64,000 bases of DNA from Xanthostigma xanthostigma (taxonomy: Eukaryota; Arthropoda; Insecta; Raphidioptera; Raphidiidae): NCBI GenBank assembly GCA_963575645.1, contig OY754467.1, forward strand, positions 1,116,001 to 1,180,000. The letters are read 5' to 3'. Made by a program: the position numbers and the translations under genes. Positions 42,201 through 43,873 of the stretch are shown here, one piece after another. Each line of letters starts with the position of its first letter. The first letter of the stretch is position 1. The notes beneath the pieces are model-generated. The model saw only the letters and a list, made by a program, of their open reading frames with translations, searched no databases and had not been told where the DNA came from.

Positions 42201-43873
42201 CTCGGTAAACGAAGATGAACGTGCGTACTCATGTTCCTCCTCCCCATTTGTTCTTTTGCAACCGAGTGAAACCGGCCGGCACCGCTAGTACTTAATACAG
42301 CTAGATTATTGTCATAAATTGTGATAAAAAACGTTCAAAATCGTCTTAAAATTTATTGATTAGATATAGGCTTTACCCGAAATCGGGAGTTATTTAAAAG
42401 TTATTTCAAACTGACAAAAACTTCAAACTATACTATGACAGAATAGACGTTTTGTATTCAAAATACCTACTACAGTCGAACCTGGATAAGCAAGAGTTCA
42501 AAGGACCGCAGTCTCTTTTTCGATTATAGAGGTTTATTACTAACTCGAGTTTCTAGCTTATAAGAGGTATAGGAGTGGCTTTTCTCACTTATGTCTATAA
42601 AAACTATACAAAAACAATGTTAGTTCAGCTATTTATGAGTCATTCTTAAATTTCGTGCGGAACTATTAATACTGTCGCTTACAGAGGTATAGGCAAGTAG
42701 TAGTCTCAGTTATAGAGGTTACAGAGAAAGACGCTACCTGGCAATTACTCTCACTGATAGAGTTTTCTTTCTTACCCAGTTCTCACTCGGGTTTGACTGC
42801 AATTGGTACCAGGATCAAATATCTCCAACAGTTGGCGGATGCAAAATGCGGTGAACCGATTTTTTGTATTTGAAATGAGATAATTTATAACAATACGCAT
42901 CAGTTTATGTAAAGGTTGGAAAATACTAAAAAAAATAAACATCTGAACAGCGTCCGTTAAAATATTCAAATTGAAAACAAAAGACAATCGACTTGTCCGA
43001 ATTTCTAACAAACAAGTTTGTACATTATTCATTCTTCGCTGTCAGATGAACATCGCCATCACAGAACATCCGAAGAACAAAACAAAACAAACTCTAAAAA
43101 CAACTGATGAACAATCAATACAAAATATTAACCAATCACAGAGCACTATTAGCCAAAACGAAAATATTCATGAATGTAAATCAGATTAAATATTAAAATG
43201 TTTTATATACAGTAAATATTTATAGACTCTCCTATGCCAATCTCGCGTTGTTTAATTTTATAATGGTTATGGTAATACGTATATAGTATATACTTAAAAG
43301 ATAAAACATAACCCTTCTTTTTTAGTAATCGAGTAAGAAGATTTCGTTCGTTCAATCGAGAAATATAATAGAATCAGTTCCTGAGTGATTATTATAGAAT
43401 CCTATAATTCACCGATTTCAGTAGATAATCCGACACGCCCGGATTAGCGAAAGCCAACTTCATATATTTGAAATGTTATATGCGGTACCTTGTTTGATGT
43501 TTGTAAGCGCCGGCGTCGTCGGTACCGGAGCTTGCAACAGCAACTGTCCTCCAGACGAGGCGGTCGTAGTTCCTCCGGTACTGCTATTACTACCACCGGA
43601 AGCAGTCGACGCCGCAACACTTCCGCTCTGGACGAGCGGCAAGTGCTGCAAATGCGTCAATTGCGGCGGAGGCGGAGAACTTGCCGACGCTATGGAACCC
43701 ACTGAACCCGGATCACTGAAACCGCCCTGGGTGCTACTATCTTCCGGCGGATCGAAGAAATGCAAATTGAATTCACTACCGGCATCGAACGTTACTTCTG
43801 CTGTGATTTTATCTGGCGGTGGTGCATTGCCTAAATTGCCGCTCAGAGATTGATCTATCTTAAAAACGTCCAT
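734..43873 (-). CDS. E78: Nuclear receptor E78 (ecdysone-induced protein 78C), complete 7-exon coding region
   Basis: Coding exons on the minus strand: 43873-43489, 10191-10067, 6196-6055, 3511-3141, 2803-2597, 1217-1038, 925-734. All introns are GT-AG, phases agree, and the exons total 1602 nt, i.e. 533 residues plus stop. Residues 1-146 form a Ser/Pro/Gly-rich A/B region. Residues 149-204 hold the C4 zinc fingers (Cys 149, 152, 166, 169 and 185, 191, 201, 204) with P-box [14 protein letters not shown] (219-227) follows as the C-terminal extension. The hinge runs to about 330 and the ligand-binding domain to 533. The finger sequence [20 protein letters not shown] and the ending [13 protein letters not shown] identify E78 rather than its relative E75. 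By family knowledge it is a nuclear transcription factor of the ecdysone cascade that binds monomeric or direct-repeat half sites. The start ATG has an in-frame TAG 12 nt upstream at 43888-43886. Untranslated 5' exons and alternative promoters cannot be seen here. Confidence 0.95.
1038..1217 (-). CDS. E78: E78 coding exon 6 (ligand-binding domain, middle)
   Basis: Acceptor ATTTTCAG at 1219-1218, donor CAA|GTAAGT at 1037-1036, phase 0. It encodes residues 411-470, including [20 protein letters not shown] and DRPGI, the usual helix 7-9 motifs of this receptor group. Confidence 0.95.
1286..1700. repeat. Inverted-repeat element in E78 intron 5
   Basis: The 24-bp block at 1286-1309 (GAGAAGAGAGACTGTATAG...) recurs as its exact reverse complement at 1677-1700. 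The ~370 bp between carry no coding signal. It is likely a small non-autonomous DNA element. No target duplication was readable. Confidence 0.5.
1975..2480. mobile_element. Short TIR element with TGAAGTAAAACTTCTT ends
   Basis: The perfect 16-bp inverted repeats lie at 1975-1990 and 2465-2480, 506 bp overall, in E78 intron 5. The interior holds three similar segments containing GATAGCGCCA/GATGGCGCCA and a CT-rich stretch, with no ORF. Its ends resemble the AAGTGAAACTT-type ends at 13035-13351 and 40839-41022, so it probably belongs to one wider group. Confidence 0.6.
2597..2803 (-). CDS. E78: E78 coding exon 5 (ligand-binding domain, helices 3-5)
   Basis: Acceptor TTTTTCAG at 2805-2804, donor GAT|GTAAGT at 2596-2595, phase 0 on both sides. 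It encodes residues 342-410. [14 protein letters not shown] and [16 protein letters not shown] form the nuclear receptor signature of helices 3 to 5, the most conserved part of the ligand-binding domain. Confidence 0.95.
2847..3040. mobile_element. Fold-back insertion with 13-bp target duplication and a hammerhead-like hairpin
   Basis: Flanked by AATTGTTTTTAAT at 2834-2846 and 3041-3053. An unpaired leader of about 34 nt is followed by inverted arms (about 2881-2912 with 3012-3040) containing TCGACCAATTTTTT. Between the arms on the plus strand is CTGAAGA (2928-2934), a 5-bp stem GATCT/AGATC, GAAA (2952-2955) and CGTC. It fills most of the 337-bp E78 intron 4. Confidence 0.65.
3141..3511 (-). 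CDS. E78: E78 coding exon 4 (C-terminal extension and hinge)
   Basis: Acceptor TGTGTAG at 3513-3512, donor TTTG|GTAAAT at 3140-3139. It completes Ser218 and runs to Leu341. [13 protein letters not shown] is the C-terminal extension of the DNA-binding domain. A hinge with [19 protein letters not shown] follows, and [11 protein letters not shown] opens the ligand-binding domain. The downstream intron is only 337 bp and more than half of it is an inserted fold-back element (2847-3040). Confidence 0.93.
3640..5590 (+). mobile_element. 5'-truncated non-LTR retrotransposon (Jockey-like superclade)
   Basis: It contains the reverse transcriptase frame at 3770-5239, a ~350-bp 3' UTR and an A-rich tail with AAATA-like repeats at about 5558-5590. 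The endonuclease and first ORF are absent, as expected for a 5'-truncated LINE copy. The 5' junction is approximate. It lies antisense to E78 in intron 3. Position 5335-5350 has a poly-T run. Confidence 0.75.
3770..5239 (+). CDS. LINE reverse transcriptase, N-terminally truncated (489 codons)
   Basis: An open frame with no proper ATG at its start; the first codon in frame is [13 protein letters not shown] is RT block 1-2. FLDLAKAFD at residues 120-128 holds the first catalytic Asp. [19 protein letters not shown] is the template-grip block. [10 protein letters not shown] with YADD at 209-212 is the polymerase centre. The tail after about residue 330 ([27 protein letters not shown]) is the thumb/C-terminal region of Jockey-like LINEs. 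The endonuclease is missing, so this copy cannot be autonomous. Absence of internal stops suggests a fairly recent insertion. Confidence 0.8.
   Translation: MKKLLVKWKISSPLTYIFNLSILQGIFPTHFKKAIVCPIYKAGDKSVPSNYRPISLLNTLSKLLEKAMKIRLTSYLDKYHILSDNQYGFRQGRGTNDALVRLTQNIVTDVDSDKKVLAIFLDLAKAFDTVSHKILLQKLANIGIRNMSHSWFESYLSDRTQTVRMGSVRSEDRTVGFGVPQGTVLGPLLFLIYVNDLCNMETGGSILSYADDTVLYFSGYTWDETVTRAEIGMSKVYKWLNNNLLSLNKEKTNYMLFTATNAGQPISPLLRLHACDGRTPHCNCTVLTKVDNIKYLGLTIDYRLKWTTHIQNLTNRLRKLIYIFATLRRIMPERTLIMVYYALCQSLLTYGIAAWGGAFKTNLFPLQTIQNILLRIILKKPRLYPTVQLYQNAMMLNINHLYLQSLLILYHQQPTLRTPIPHSYETRHRTLQSISVPKVNKTFGQNHFKYHAPRIFNMLPLEIKTITHIHTYKKQISKWLLTLQNTDHT
5663..6042 (+). repeat. Repeat family A, copy 1
   Basis: About 380 bp shared with 48134-48526 and 50391-50745, all in the same orientation. 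It starts near TTTTATTCTATACTGAGCAT and contains TTTTTACGCCGTAAGCAC and a GGAGGGCAAAACAAGCACGG block. Copies 1 and 2 also share a terminal stretch ending TTAATTAA. No clear TIR or coding frame. Class unknown. Confidence 0.65.
6055..6196 (-). CDS. E78: E78 coding exon 3 (second zinc finger)
   Basis: Acceptor TTTCAG at 6198-6197, donor GATT|GTAAGT at 6054-6053. It encodes residues 171-217 plus the first base of Ser218. It begins [15 protein letters not shown] and ends CLAVGMSRD, with Cys 185, 191, 201 and 204. The repeat copy at 5663-6042 ends about a dozen bases past the donor, so transposable sequence almost reaches this splice site. Confidence 0.95.
6368..6404. repeat. 37-nt hairpin
   Basis: GTGCAACT and AGTTGCAC arms with inner GTGCG/CGCAC form a near-perfect stem in E78 intron 2. 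It may be the remnant of a palindromic element; no function is assigned. Confidence 0.4.
6475..6560. repeat. Dispersed repeat shared in inverted form with 59437-59515
   Basis: AAAAGTTGAAAATTCAGTTA, AATTGTCAAGAATAAAAGTC and CATAATCGAA recur as the reverse complement inside the TTAA-flanked element at 59088-59748. The flanking 6560-6850 may be part of the same repeat but showed no boundary. Confidence 0.45.
6850..7735. other. E78 intron 2, no recognised content
   Basis: A+T-rich sequence without a supported coding frame, TIR, tandem array or match to the other repeats in the window. Confidence 0.4.
7740..7945 (+). repeat. Helitron-type body fragment
   Basis: GTTTGTCACGCGGTAATGG, CCGAACGGATTTGAATGAAA and the following block resemble the conserved interior of short non-autonomous Helitrons of insects. 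Neither end could be placed, so the class is an inference. Confidence 0.35.
8028..8160 (+). repeat. Repeat related to 40839-41022 (inverted)
   Basis: Starts with AAGTGAAAACTTCTTTAGCG and shares GCGTTGTACACTTTTTTTGT and the AGTTTAAC/TTAAACTCGC region with 40839-41022 in reverse orientation. A 19-bp unit (GGTCACGTGTCCTGATC core) is tandemly doubled at about 8096-8133. The opposite end was not identified. Confidence 0.5.
8393..8638. mobile_element. Non-autonomous element family D, copy 1
   Basis: The ends read GGGCGTGGATTTGGAGG and, at 8625-8638, the inverted form of CAAGGGCGTAGATA. The interior (CACGAAGGAAGGTGTCAAGC, TATTAATTCCCAAAC) recurs at 18707-19165 and, inverted, at 34568-34845. The left end of this copy is degenerate. 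A short G-run lies at about 8409-8425. Confidence 0.6.
8650..9667. other. E78 intron 2, no recognised content
   Basis: No coding frame, repeat boundary or structured element could be supported here. Confidence 0.4.
9668..10050 (+). repeat. Host repeat related to the flanks of the 23-33 kb nested element
   Basis: GCGGCACAGTTTTTATG continues uninterrupted into CGTGAGTCGGGATG here. The same sequence at 23137-23151 is cut by the hAT-like element and resumes after 33531. Further similarity (TCTCTACTGTTTCAGAACTG versus 33576-33595) extends past the insertion at 9775-10011. This copy is therefore an unoccupied paralogous target site. Confidence 0.6.
9775..10011. mobile_element. Fold-back insertion with 14-bp target duplication and a hammerhead-like hairpin
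   Basis: Flanked by GCAATCTCTACTGT at 9761-9774 and 10012-10025. A ~29-nt leader is followed by inverted arms of about 60 bp (AAGATGAAGGAAGG... with ...CCTTCCTTCATCTT). Between them lies GGCC-CTGAAGA (9912-9922), an A/T stem GAAAAT/ATTTTTC, GAAA (9939-9942), CGTT and GGCC (9947-9950). The architecture matches 2847-3040 despite different arm sequences. Confidence 0.7.
10067..10191 (-). CDS. E78: E78 coding exon 2 (first zinc finger)
   Basis: Acceptor TTTCAG at 10193-10192, donor AAG|GTAACA at 10066-10065. It encodes residues 129-170. A short linker leads into the first C4 finger, with Cys 149, 152, 166 and 169 and the motif KASGYHYGV. The exon ends exactly at the Lys after EGC, the conserved intron position between the two fingers of many nuclear receptors. 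It is too short for an ORF-length scan to show. Confidence 0.95.
10502..10854 (-). mobile_element. pogo/Tc1-type MITE, copy 1
   Basis: Minus-strand orientation of the element at 42473-42799. It ends in CAGTCGAACCTG-type inverted repeats and is flanked by TA on both sides (10500-10501, 10855-10856). The interior carries several degenerate ACCTCTATAAGNGAG units. No transposase coding. Assignment rests on the CAG ends and TA target. Confidence 0.65.
11008..11226. mobile_element. hAT-like MITE with 8-bp target duplication GTTCTTTT
   Basis: Target duplications at 11000-11007 and 11227-11234 are identical. TIRs are CATTGGCGTAGCAA and the inverse of CATAGGCGTAGCAA. The element is 219 bp with no coding capacity. 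Confidence 0.75.
11235..11848. other. Intron 1 stretch without a supported gene
   Basis: Short unsupported frames only. Around 11566-11660 a TGATGTCAA/TTGACATCA pair brackets a GC-rich segment and could be a decayed hAT fragment, but no target duplication is visible. Confidence 0.35.
11849..12440 (-). mobile_element. Non-autonomous Helitron H1, long form carrying a pseudo-tRNA
   Basis: Read on the minus strand it starts A|TCTATACTAATATATAAAGC at 12440 and ends with a CCCGG-GTGAAA-CCGG-type hairpin, then CTAG|T at 11849. These are the classic Helitron end rules (insertion between A and T, no duplication). Compared with the three ~335-bp copies at 17185, 41947 and 49687, this copy has ~240 extra bases in its middle, which include the tRNA-like sequence at 12115-12187. 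Confidence 0.8.
12115..12187 (-). pseudogene. tRNA-Lys-derived pseudo-tRNA inside a Helitron
   Basis: 73 nt with an intact D arm (GCTC...GAGC), B-box GGGTTCGAGCCC and a T arm that closes, matching the general form of insect tRNA-Lys. The first two acceptor positions fail to pair and the anticodon stem is broken. The loop reads CTGTCAA. It is therefore a tRNA-derived relic, not a working tRNA. Confidence 0.7.
12490..12517. repeat. Compact 13-bp-stem hairpin
   Basis: ACACCCCTGACGT and ACGTCAGGAGTGT pair with one mismatch around a two-base loop. It is isolated from other repeats and no role is evident. Confidence 0.5.
12660..12915 (-). repeat. Helitron-type fragment
   Basis: On the minus strand it reads TATATATTATAAAACAAAGA, CCCCCGCCGCGTCTG, then an imperfect (CTGT)n run and an AAACTACCGAACGG-like block. 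Such blocks are shared by many insect non-autonomous Helitrons. Ends were not both resolved. Confidence 0.35.
13035..13351. mobile_element. Short TIR element with AAGTGAAACTTTTATT ends
   Basis: Perfect 16-bp inverted repeats at 13035-13050 and 13336-13351. The 317-bp interior is more GC-rich than its surroundings near 13200-13300 and contains no ORF. Isolated ends of the same type occur near 15678, 16850 and 49010. Confidence 0.6.
13809..13908. mobile_element. 100-bp near-perfect palindromic MITE
   Basis: CACCACACTG... arms of about 37 bp pair across a ~20-nt loop, with TA at both borders (13809-13810, 13907-13908). A TA target and CAC ends suggest a Tc1/mariner-type hairpin MITE. Confidence 0.65.
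13923..14229. mobile_element. 307-bp element with ~20-bp TIRs
   Basis: ATACCTCGATCG at 13923 is mirrored by CGATCGAGGTAT ending at 14229. The TIRs continue with two mismatches to about 20 bp. No coding frame and no clear target duplication. Confidence 0.6.
14668..15360 (-). mobile_element. Repeat family C, copy 1
   Basis: About 690 bp, nearly identical in reverse to 60528-61230. One end carries GACGTGATAACGTC-like sequence, and the other has ACGTTATCACGTAAAACTAT followed by CCGACTTTACAG. A 27-bp minisatellite unit is present twice here (about 15046-15105) and three times in the 60-kb copy. No coding frame. Superfamily not assigned. Confidence 0.7.
15361..16300. other. Intron 1 stretch without a supported gene
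   Basis: A moderately GC-rich patch at 15470-15610 with overlapping short frames on both strands that match nothing recognisable. Direct AAGTTTCACTT motifs near 15678 and 16850 may be solitary ends of the 13035-13351 type. Confidence 0.35.
16301..16440 (+). repeat. Probable hAT left-end fragment
   Basis: CAGTGGCGGACTTAGG followed by a GGCCCG-rich block has the look of hAT non-autonomous left ends. No matching right end or 8-bp duplication was found. Confidence 0.35.
17185..17519 (+). mobile_element. Non-autonomous Helitron H1, short form
   Basis: A|TCTATACTAATATATAAAGC at 17185 and CCGCTAG|T at 17516-17519. The 3' hairpin is decayed in this copy. It lacks the tRNA-bearing middle of the copy at 11849-12440. 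Confidence 0.8.
17686..17740 (+). repeat. Short dispersed repeat shared with 62686-62740
   Basis: TGTTGCTTTGTTGTCGGCA and CGTACCGAAGATTCTAAGAA occur in both places in the same orientation. The surrounding bases differ. A short open frame just downstream (17875-18123) matches no family I recognise. Confidence 0.5.
18130..18706. other. Intron 1 stretch, mostly unassigned
   Basis: 18326-18357 resembles the inverted form of the TATAAAATAGCTGCTTT end seen at 37668 and near 10300. Otherwise no supported feature. Confidence 0.35.
18707..19165 (+). mobile_element. Family D, copy 2, split by a family C insertion
   Basis: Begins CAAGGGCGTAGATA, runs to CCAATTTTACAATTTTT, is interrupted at 18849-19105 by family C, then resumes (AAGTATTTCTAAATTTTATT, GGTATTCGTATTATTTTCAG). 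The right TIR seen in copy 1 is missing. Confidence 0.6.
18849..19105 (+). mobile_element. Repeat family C, copy 2 (short)
   Basis: Shares both ends with the copies at 14668-15360 and 60528-61230 (GACGTAATAACGTCTTATAA at the left, ATCACGTAAAACTATCGTCC at the right) but has a different, shorter and GC-richer interior. It sits within family D and is therefore the younger of the two. Confidence 0.65.
19166..19896. other. Intron 1 stretch without a supported gene
   Basis: Only short minus-strand frames with no recognisable domain. No repeat boundary could be placed before the TIR element at 19897. Confidence 0.35.
20131..20659 (+). mobile_element. Non-autonomous Helitron H2, copy 1
   Basis: Starts A|TCATATATATTAATACGC and ends with hairpin GTGCGAAT-A-ATTCGCAC, eleven bases, then CTAG|T. 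The interior repeats CTGCCATCTGACGGCTT and CGATCTGTCATCTGA blocks. Near-identical copies at 46252-46849 and 51127-51634 obey the same end rules. A short minus-strand frame conserved in the copies is not convincing as coding. Confidence 0.88.
21330..21475. repeat. 29-bp tandem array, five units, each a hairpin
   Basis: The unit TTAGTGAATTTTTATATTCA plus CTTATACAT is repeated five times almost without change. Each unit contains AGTGAAT/ATTCACT. It lies next to the right TIR of the 19897-21527 element and is probably a subterminal transposase-binding-type array; that role is inferred. Confidence 0.8.
21530..22070. other. ACGT-rich intronic stretch
   Basis: Between about 21770 and 22010 there are more than ten AACGT/ACGT words and one TGACGTCA palindrome at 21844-21851. 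No gene or TIR. See findings. Confidence 0.4.
22072..22440. repeat. Fold-back element F1 centred on GCGTGGGGCG
   Basis: Arms of about 110 bp (22072-22181 and 22207-22316) pair around a ~25-nt loop. The innermost arm bases are AAAAAAGCGTGGGGCG. The outer part of the right arm (CTTTTTAGTTCGATA, AAAGCGTG) is then repeated twice more to about 22440. Relatives are at 40571-40770 and 57195-57305. Confidence 0.75.
22467..22545 (-). repeat. tRNA-like (SINE-head) sequence
   Basis: On the minus strand GTGGGTTCTAATCCCG matches a B-box and closes a T-arm-like stem. The A-box region is weak. Followed by A-rich sequence. Probably a decayed tRNA-derived SINE. Confidence 0.45.
22650..23124 (+). mobile_element. 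Helitron-type element H3
   Basis: Contains AAAAGGAAACCGTATGACTG and tandem CTGACTGA, and ends GCGAAGCCGCGGGTAACGG then CTAG|T at 23121-23124, a typical Helitron hairpin end. The 5' end is blurred by a (CATA)n run. The start of a related copy is at 50030. Confidence 0.65.
23269..23385. repeat. Hairpin element within the hAT-like element
   Basis: ATATTGCACATCGATCTTTG at the left is mirrored at the right through AGAGA and CTGTTATG with small mismatches (arms about 45 bp, loop about 30). Confidence 0.6.
23886..23931. repeat. (TA)n microsatellite, left flank of the LTR element
   Basis: Pure TA repeat ending at the TG of the 5' LTR. A matching (TA)n follows the 3' LTR at about 33246-33309, so the retrotransposon entered a TA repeat and its target duplication cannot be separated from the repeat. 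Confidence 0.85.
23932..26067 (+). repeat. 5' LTR (about 2.14 kb)
   Basis: Begins TGTAATATG and matches 31112-33247 with a constant offset of 7180. The only difference I saw is T25561/C32741. Contains two CCCGTGACGTCA segments (TGACGTCA at 25240-25247 and 25356-25363) within an imperfect direct repeat. The 3' border is ACTATA(A), not a clean CA, and is ambiguous by a few bases. Confidence 0.92.
26070..26090 (+). other. Primer-binding site, tRNA-Lys-like
   Basis: TGGCGCCTGCCAACGTGGGG lies just after the 5' LTR. It equals the complement of an insect tRNA-Lys 3' end except for two inserted bases in the middle. Position and TGG start support the call. Confidence 0.7.
26345..27601 (+). CDS. gag: Gag polyprotein of the LTR element
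   Basis: 418 residues from [15 protein letters not shown]. The capsid-like central part has a Ty3-type core near 185-330 ([49 protein letters not shown]). Two CCHC zinc knuckles at about 366-379 ([14 protein letters not shown]) and 387-400 ([14 protein letters not shown]) bind genomic RNA. The chosen ATG lies just after a poly-A stretch; an upstream in-frame start at 26291 is less likely. Stop TAG is at 27599-27601. Confidence 0.9.
   Translation: MSAVGLKRDELEYELRLRHIQGVDHMTLNLLQDTVSSLLSENADLDFPDVALNLDNELDICQSKLVELQALVLKFSDFPQSVAYLVLDHRILHLLSRSRRLVSRASDDLLPRVNKLIEQTLELDEQFNMRALNHRVEAISDSSTPVLPYVPGHRADASNITTASGSQPANNPNLPVTLPVYKWGISFDGKQPVNEFLTRVEELRVGRHCSKETLFHSAIDLFVDDALVWYRMVLSDGISDWDSLTAALRRHFLGSDFDHELSLKIYARVQRPDEKVTLFLASLQRMMSQLTTPLTDAEKIRIIKRNLLPFYGPHVVHSHFYTVSELNEFLVALEPAILKIQLTSNQCSEVKSVVTPTSTIAAGIKCWNCLKPGHVYAKCNEPRVRFCYRCGNREHFANSCPKTVSKPSALSGNVNDAK
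27577..27583 (+). promoter_or_regulatory. GGGAAAC slippery heptamer for -1 frameshifting (gag to pol)
   Basis: In the Gag frame it reads G-GGA-AAC, the X-XXY-YYZ form, 16 nt before the Gag stop. The Pol frame is -1 to Gag and open from 27526. The heptamer type is known from retroviral frameshift sites. A downstream stimulatory fold was not tested. Confidence 0.75.
27583..30981 (+). CDS. pol: Pol polyprotein: protease, reverse transcriptase, RNase H, integrase
   Basis: Entered by -1 frameshift; residue numbers count from 27601. Protease: [11 protein letters not shown] with DTGA at 74-77. [13 protein letters not shown] (320-330), [11 protein letters not shown] and YLDD at 386-389. RNase H: TIQCDAS with Asp538, [17 protein letters not shown]. 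Integrase: zinc-binding H731, H738, C768, C771; catalytic D801, D861, E896 ([25 protein letters not shown]), then a GPY/F-like C-terminal region ([11 protein letters not shown]). No chromodomain is evident. About 1126 residues with no stop, so all enzymatic parts look intact. The acidic tail ends SVWDLFD. Confidence 0.92.
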   Translation, partial: RKRREIVRSRYFRQRLPTPSPNLDRESWEKWLGVVSDFCKSPANPVVESKVNPVLASHPGDNRPYITINLYDREVLALLDTGANRTVLGKFGLPFIELLSLKVSPVHMNVTTADGVFQSVSGSVLLPIVVNGDVKLLDVLVVPSLQATLILGMDFMHDFNFMVDFRNNFYSYNTGLNSDVAFQINTVHAIRERSELTTDQQLHLSSIIESFRCLSWQEGNKLGRTHWTEHVIDTGDANPMKQRQYPLSPYMMTHLNKELDQMLALNVVRPSVSPWSSPVLLVRKANGELRFCFDGRRLNAVTKPDAYPLPRIDHILSMLSGAKFLSSIDLKSAFWQIPLSSDSREKTAFSVPGRGLFEFEVMPFGLRNAPQTQQRLMDRVLGPKLEPFVFVYLDDIIVATPTFEKHGAVLQEVLSRFREANLTINLSKCEFCRPSLKFLGFVVDKLGLRTDPDKISAMLNYPRPNTTTEVKRFVGLCSWYRRFIPHFSSLTAPITELIKKRAKGQKICWSEEANRAFVSIKSALVSAPVLASPDFKRPFTIQCDASDLGLGCVLTQPNDEQIDVPVAFASRTLNAHERKYSTTEKECLAVLFGLEKFRPFVEGTHFKVLTDHHSLLWLQNLKDPSGRLARWAVKIQQYDVEFEHRKGSMHIVPDALSRSPVEISNLTFSDEVCNADPWYQRMVRSVLQHPNEYNRWRVIDGRLYKRLALAMEQGPNRDEWKMAVPKRARLTLMEKYHSAPTSGHFGIAKTLYRLSEQHYWPKMKADISKFISRCRVCAAQKVSNTARPGFMGQPKQIKFPWQLVGCDILGPLPKTKEGYRFVLVVVDWFTKFSLLKPLKRADASSIASYLENEVFLMFGAPQILLTDNGTEFTAKHIQRLLDNYGIKHWFVAKYHAQANFVERVNRTIGTALRSYLSDVTHHEWDKVLPHIGFALRTAVHDSTGFVPTFLNFGRFVPINGSYYGDLGDRDPIELDWSSEFYARQLQEHPAIYQQVRTHLAEAYERQAVGYNLGKRPAVQFAVGERVWKRHYVLSSGAHGFTSKLAPRFIPCRITRMVSPLIYELEHEDGRPVGRWHVKDLKPYVEDSASEVSSEDEAVESGNEVVDEQHNVSDHGADSPDFASDDSVWDLFD
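31096..31109 (+). other. Polypurine tract
   Basis: GGAGGAAGAAGGGG lies two bases before the 3' LTR start at 31112, as expected for the plus-strand primer. Confidence 0.85.
31112..33247 (+). repeat. 3' LTR
   Basis: Same as 23932-26067 with one mismatch seen on reading. It is followed by (TA)n. The short frames repeated in both LTRs arise from duplication and have no recognisable domain. Confidence 0.92.
33532..34418. other. Intron 1 stretch; resumption of host repeat, otherwise unassigned
   Basis: The first ~80 bases continue the repeat seen at 9684-10050. The remainder to 34418 shows no supported gene or element. Confidence 0.4.
34419..34905 (+). repeat. Repeat with a paralogous empty site at 38512-38690
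   Basis: GGCAACGAATAGCAAATATC, ATATTGAATACTAGCC and the following 100 bp match 38512-38640. After the family D insertion the match resumes with GATCCCGTCGCCCAATT-like sequence. CTAGCC...ACCCGCG is the inverted form of a Helitron 3' end, so the repeat includes a Helitron fragment. Confidence 0.6.
34568..34845 (-). mobile_element. Family D, copy 3
   Basis: CAAGAGCGTAGATA at the left and TATCTACGCCCTTG at the right form the TIRs. The interior matches 8393-8638 in reverse. Comparison with the empty site at about 38635-38645 suggests an 8-bp duplication of GTTGGAAT, now diverged, which would fit hAT. Confidence 0.65.
34909..35834. mobile_element. Long fold-back element carrying the same short frame in both arms
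   Basis: Arms of about 285 bp pair from TAGTCAGAGTGCCCGTCGG at 34909 and its inverse at 35834, possibly with a 3-bp CTA duplication. Each arm contains a frame beginning [20 protein letters not shown] (minus from 35071; plus from 35670), differing at one residue in the shared 53. The frame is basic and unlike any family I recognise. A hAT MITE interrupts the right arm. Confidence 0.75.
35286..35626. mobile_element. hAT-like MITE with 8-bp duplication GTTTAAGC
   Basis: Duplications at 35278-35285 and 35627-35634 are identical. TIRs are CAGCTATACTCAACCT and the inverse of CAGCCATACTCAACCT, followed by TGCGGCCCGC, a familiar hAT subterminal block. 341 bp, nested in the fold-back element. Confidence 0.85.
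36127..36742. mobile_element. Long fold-back element
   Basis: AGATCCGCTATTAGAAATAT at the left pairs with ATTTCTAATACCGGATCT at the right. Inner arms with CAAATCGGGGAAATTGATCC and AACAGCATCGGTACGCG are mirrored as well. The right arm has an extra ~105 bp that includes its own GAGAATCTC palindrome. No coding frame. Confidence 0.7.
36743..37659. other. Intron 1 stretch without a supported gene
   Basis: Holds a short (GATA)n run near 36917-36934 followed by AATTTATTTGTGAAGCTATA, possibly the end of a decayed retroelement. Nothing else supported. Confidence 0.35.
37660..37880. mobile_element. Short TIR element (TATAAAATAGCTGCTTT ends)
   Basis: Perfect 17-bp inverted repeats at 37668-37684 and 37856-37872. 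Single ends of the same family occur near 10300 and 18340. Non-coding. Confidence 0.6.
38512..38690 (+). repeat. Paralogue of 34419-34905 lacking the family D insertion
   Basis: GGTAACCACGGCAACGAATA and the next ~170 bases match the 34.4-kb copy, including both sides of the family D insertion point. Confidence 0.6.
38916..39980. mobile_element. Composite fold-back insertion with 11-bp target duplication
   Basis: Flanked by TATATGAGAAG at 38905-38915 and 39981-39991. Part 1 is a 122-bp perfect palindrome (38916-39037 and 39053-39174, 15-nt loop) whose arms each contain TTGATAA, stem GTCTAC/GTAGAC, GAAA and CGTC. Part 2 (39216-39980) is a second inverted repeat ending in CAGGGTGTCCCATTAAG, with a long inner stem and an extra ~150 bp in its left arm only. 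No intact coding frame. Confidence 0.7.
40000..40570. other. Intron 1 stretch without a supported gene
   Basis: A plus-strand frame at 40051-40413 has no recognisable domain and I do not treat it as a gene. Confidence 0.4.
40571..40770. repeat. Fold-back element F2 centred on GTGGGGCGCA
   Basis: Arms of ~70 bp (40571-40640 and 40708-40770) ending AACGTGGGGCGCAT / ATGCGCCCCACGTT pair around a 67-nt loop. The inner motif matches that of F1 at 22072. Confidence 0.7.
40839..41022. mobile_element. Short TIR element (AAGTGAAAACTT ends)
   Basis: AAGTGAAAACTT at 40839-40850 and its inverse at 41011-41022. Contains a ~50-bp direct duplication (CCGTCTTACGAATTTTCGAT twice). Right half matches 8028-8160 in reverse. 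Confidence 0.6.
41375..41854. mobile_element. hAT-like MITE with 8-bp duplication CCAAAATC
   Basis: Duplications at 41367-41374 and 41855-41862 are identical. TIRs CAGTGCCGGATTAA and inverse of CAGGACCGGATTAA. The subterminal GCCTAGGGGCCC-type block is typical of the group. 480 bp, non-coding. Confidence 0.85.
41947..42288 (+). mobile_element. Non-autonomous Helitron H1, short form
   Basis: CTATACTAATATATAAAGC start with the first T changed to G; ends CCGCTAG|T at 42285-42288 after a partly decayed hairpin. Confidence 0.78.
42473..42799 (+). mobile_element. pogo/Tc1-type MITE, copy 2
   Basis: CAGTCGAACCTGGATAAGC at the left and the inverse of CAGTCAAACCCGAGTGAG at the right; TA at the left border, CA at the right (likely a mutated TA). 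Matches 10502-10854 in reverse. Confidence 0.65.
42800..43488. other. 5' end of E78 intron 1, no repeat recognised
   Basis: The ~690 bp next to the exon 1 donor hold no element I can identify, unlike the rest of the intron. Confidence 0.4.
43489..43873 (-). CDS. E78: E78 coding exon 1 (start codon, A/B domain)
   Basis: 128 codons plus one base, beginning [15 protein letters not shown]. The region is low complexity, rich in Ser, Pro, Gly, Thr and Gln, as expected for the N-terminal activation region. The donor is CAAG|GTACCG at 43488-43487. The leftover G joins AG of exon 2 to make Glu129. The exon is much richer in G+C than its surroundings, which helps to mark it as coding. An open frame on the opposite strand across the same stretch is a shadow. 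Confidence 0.9.
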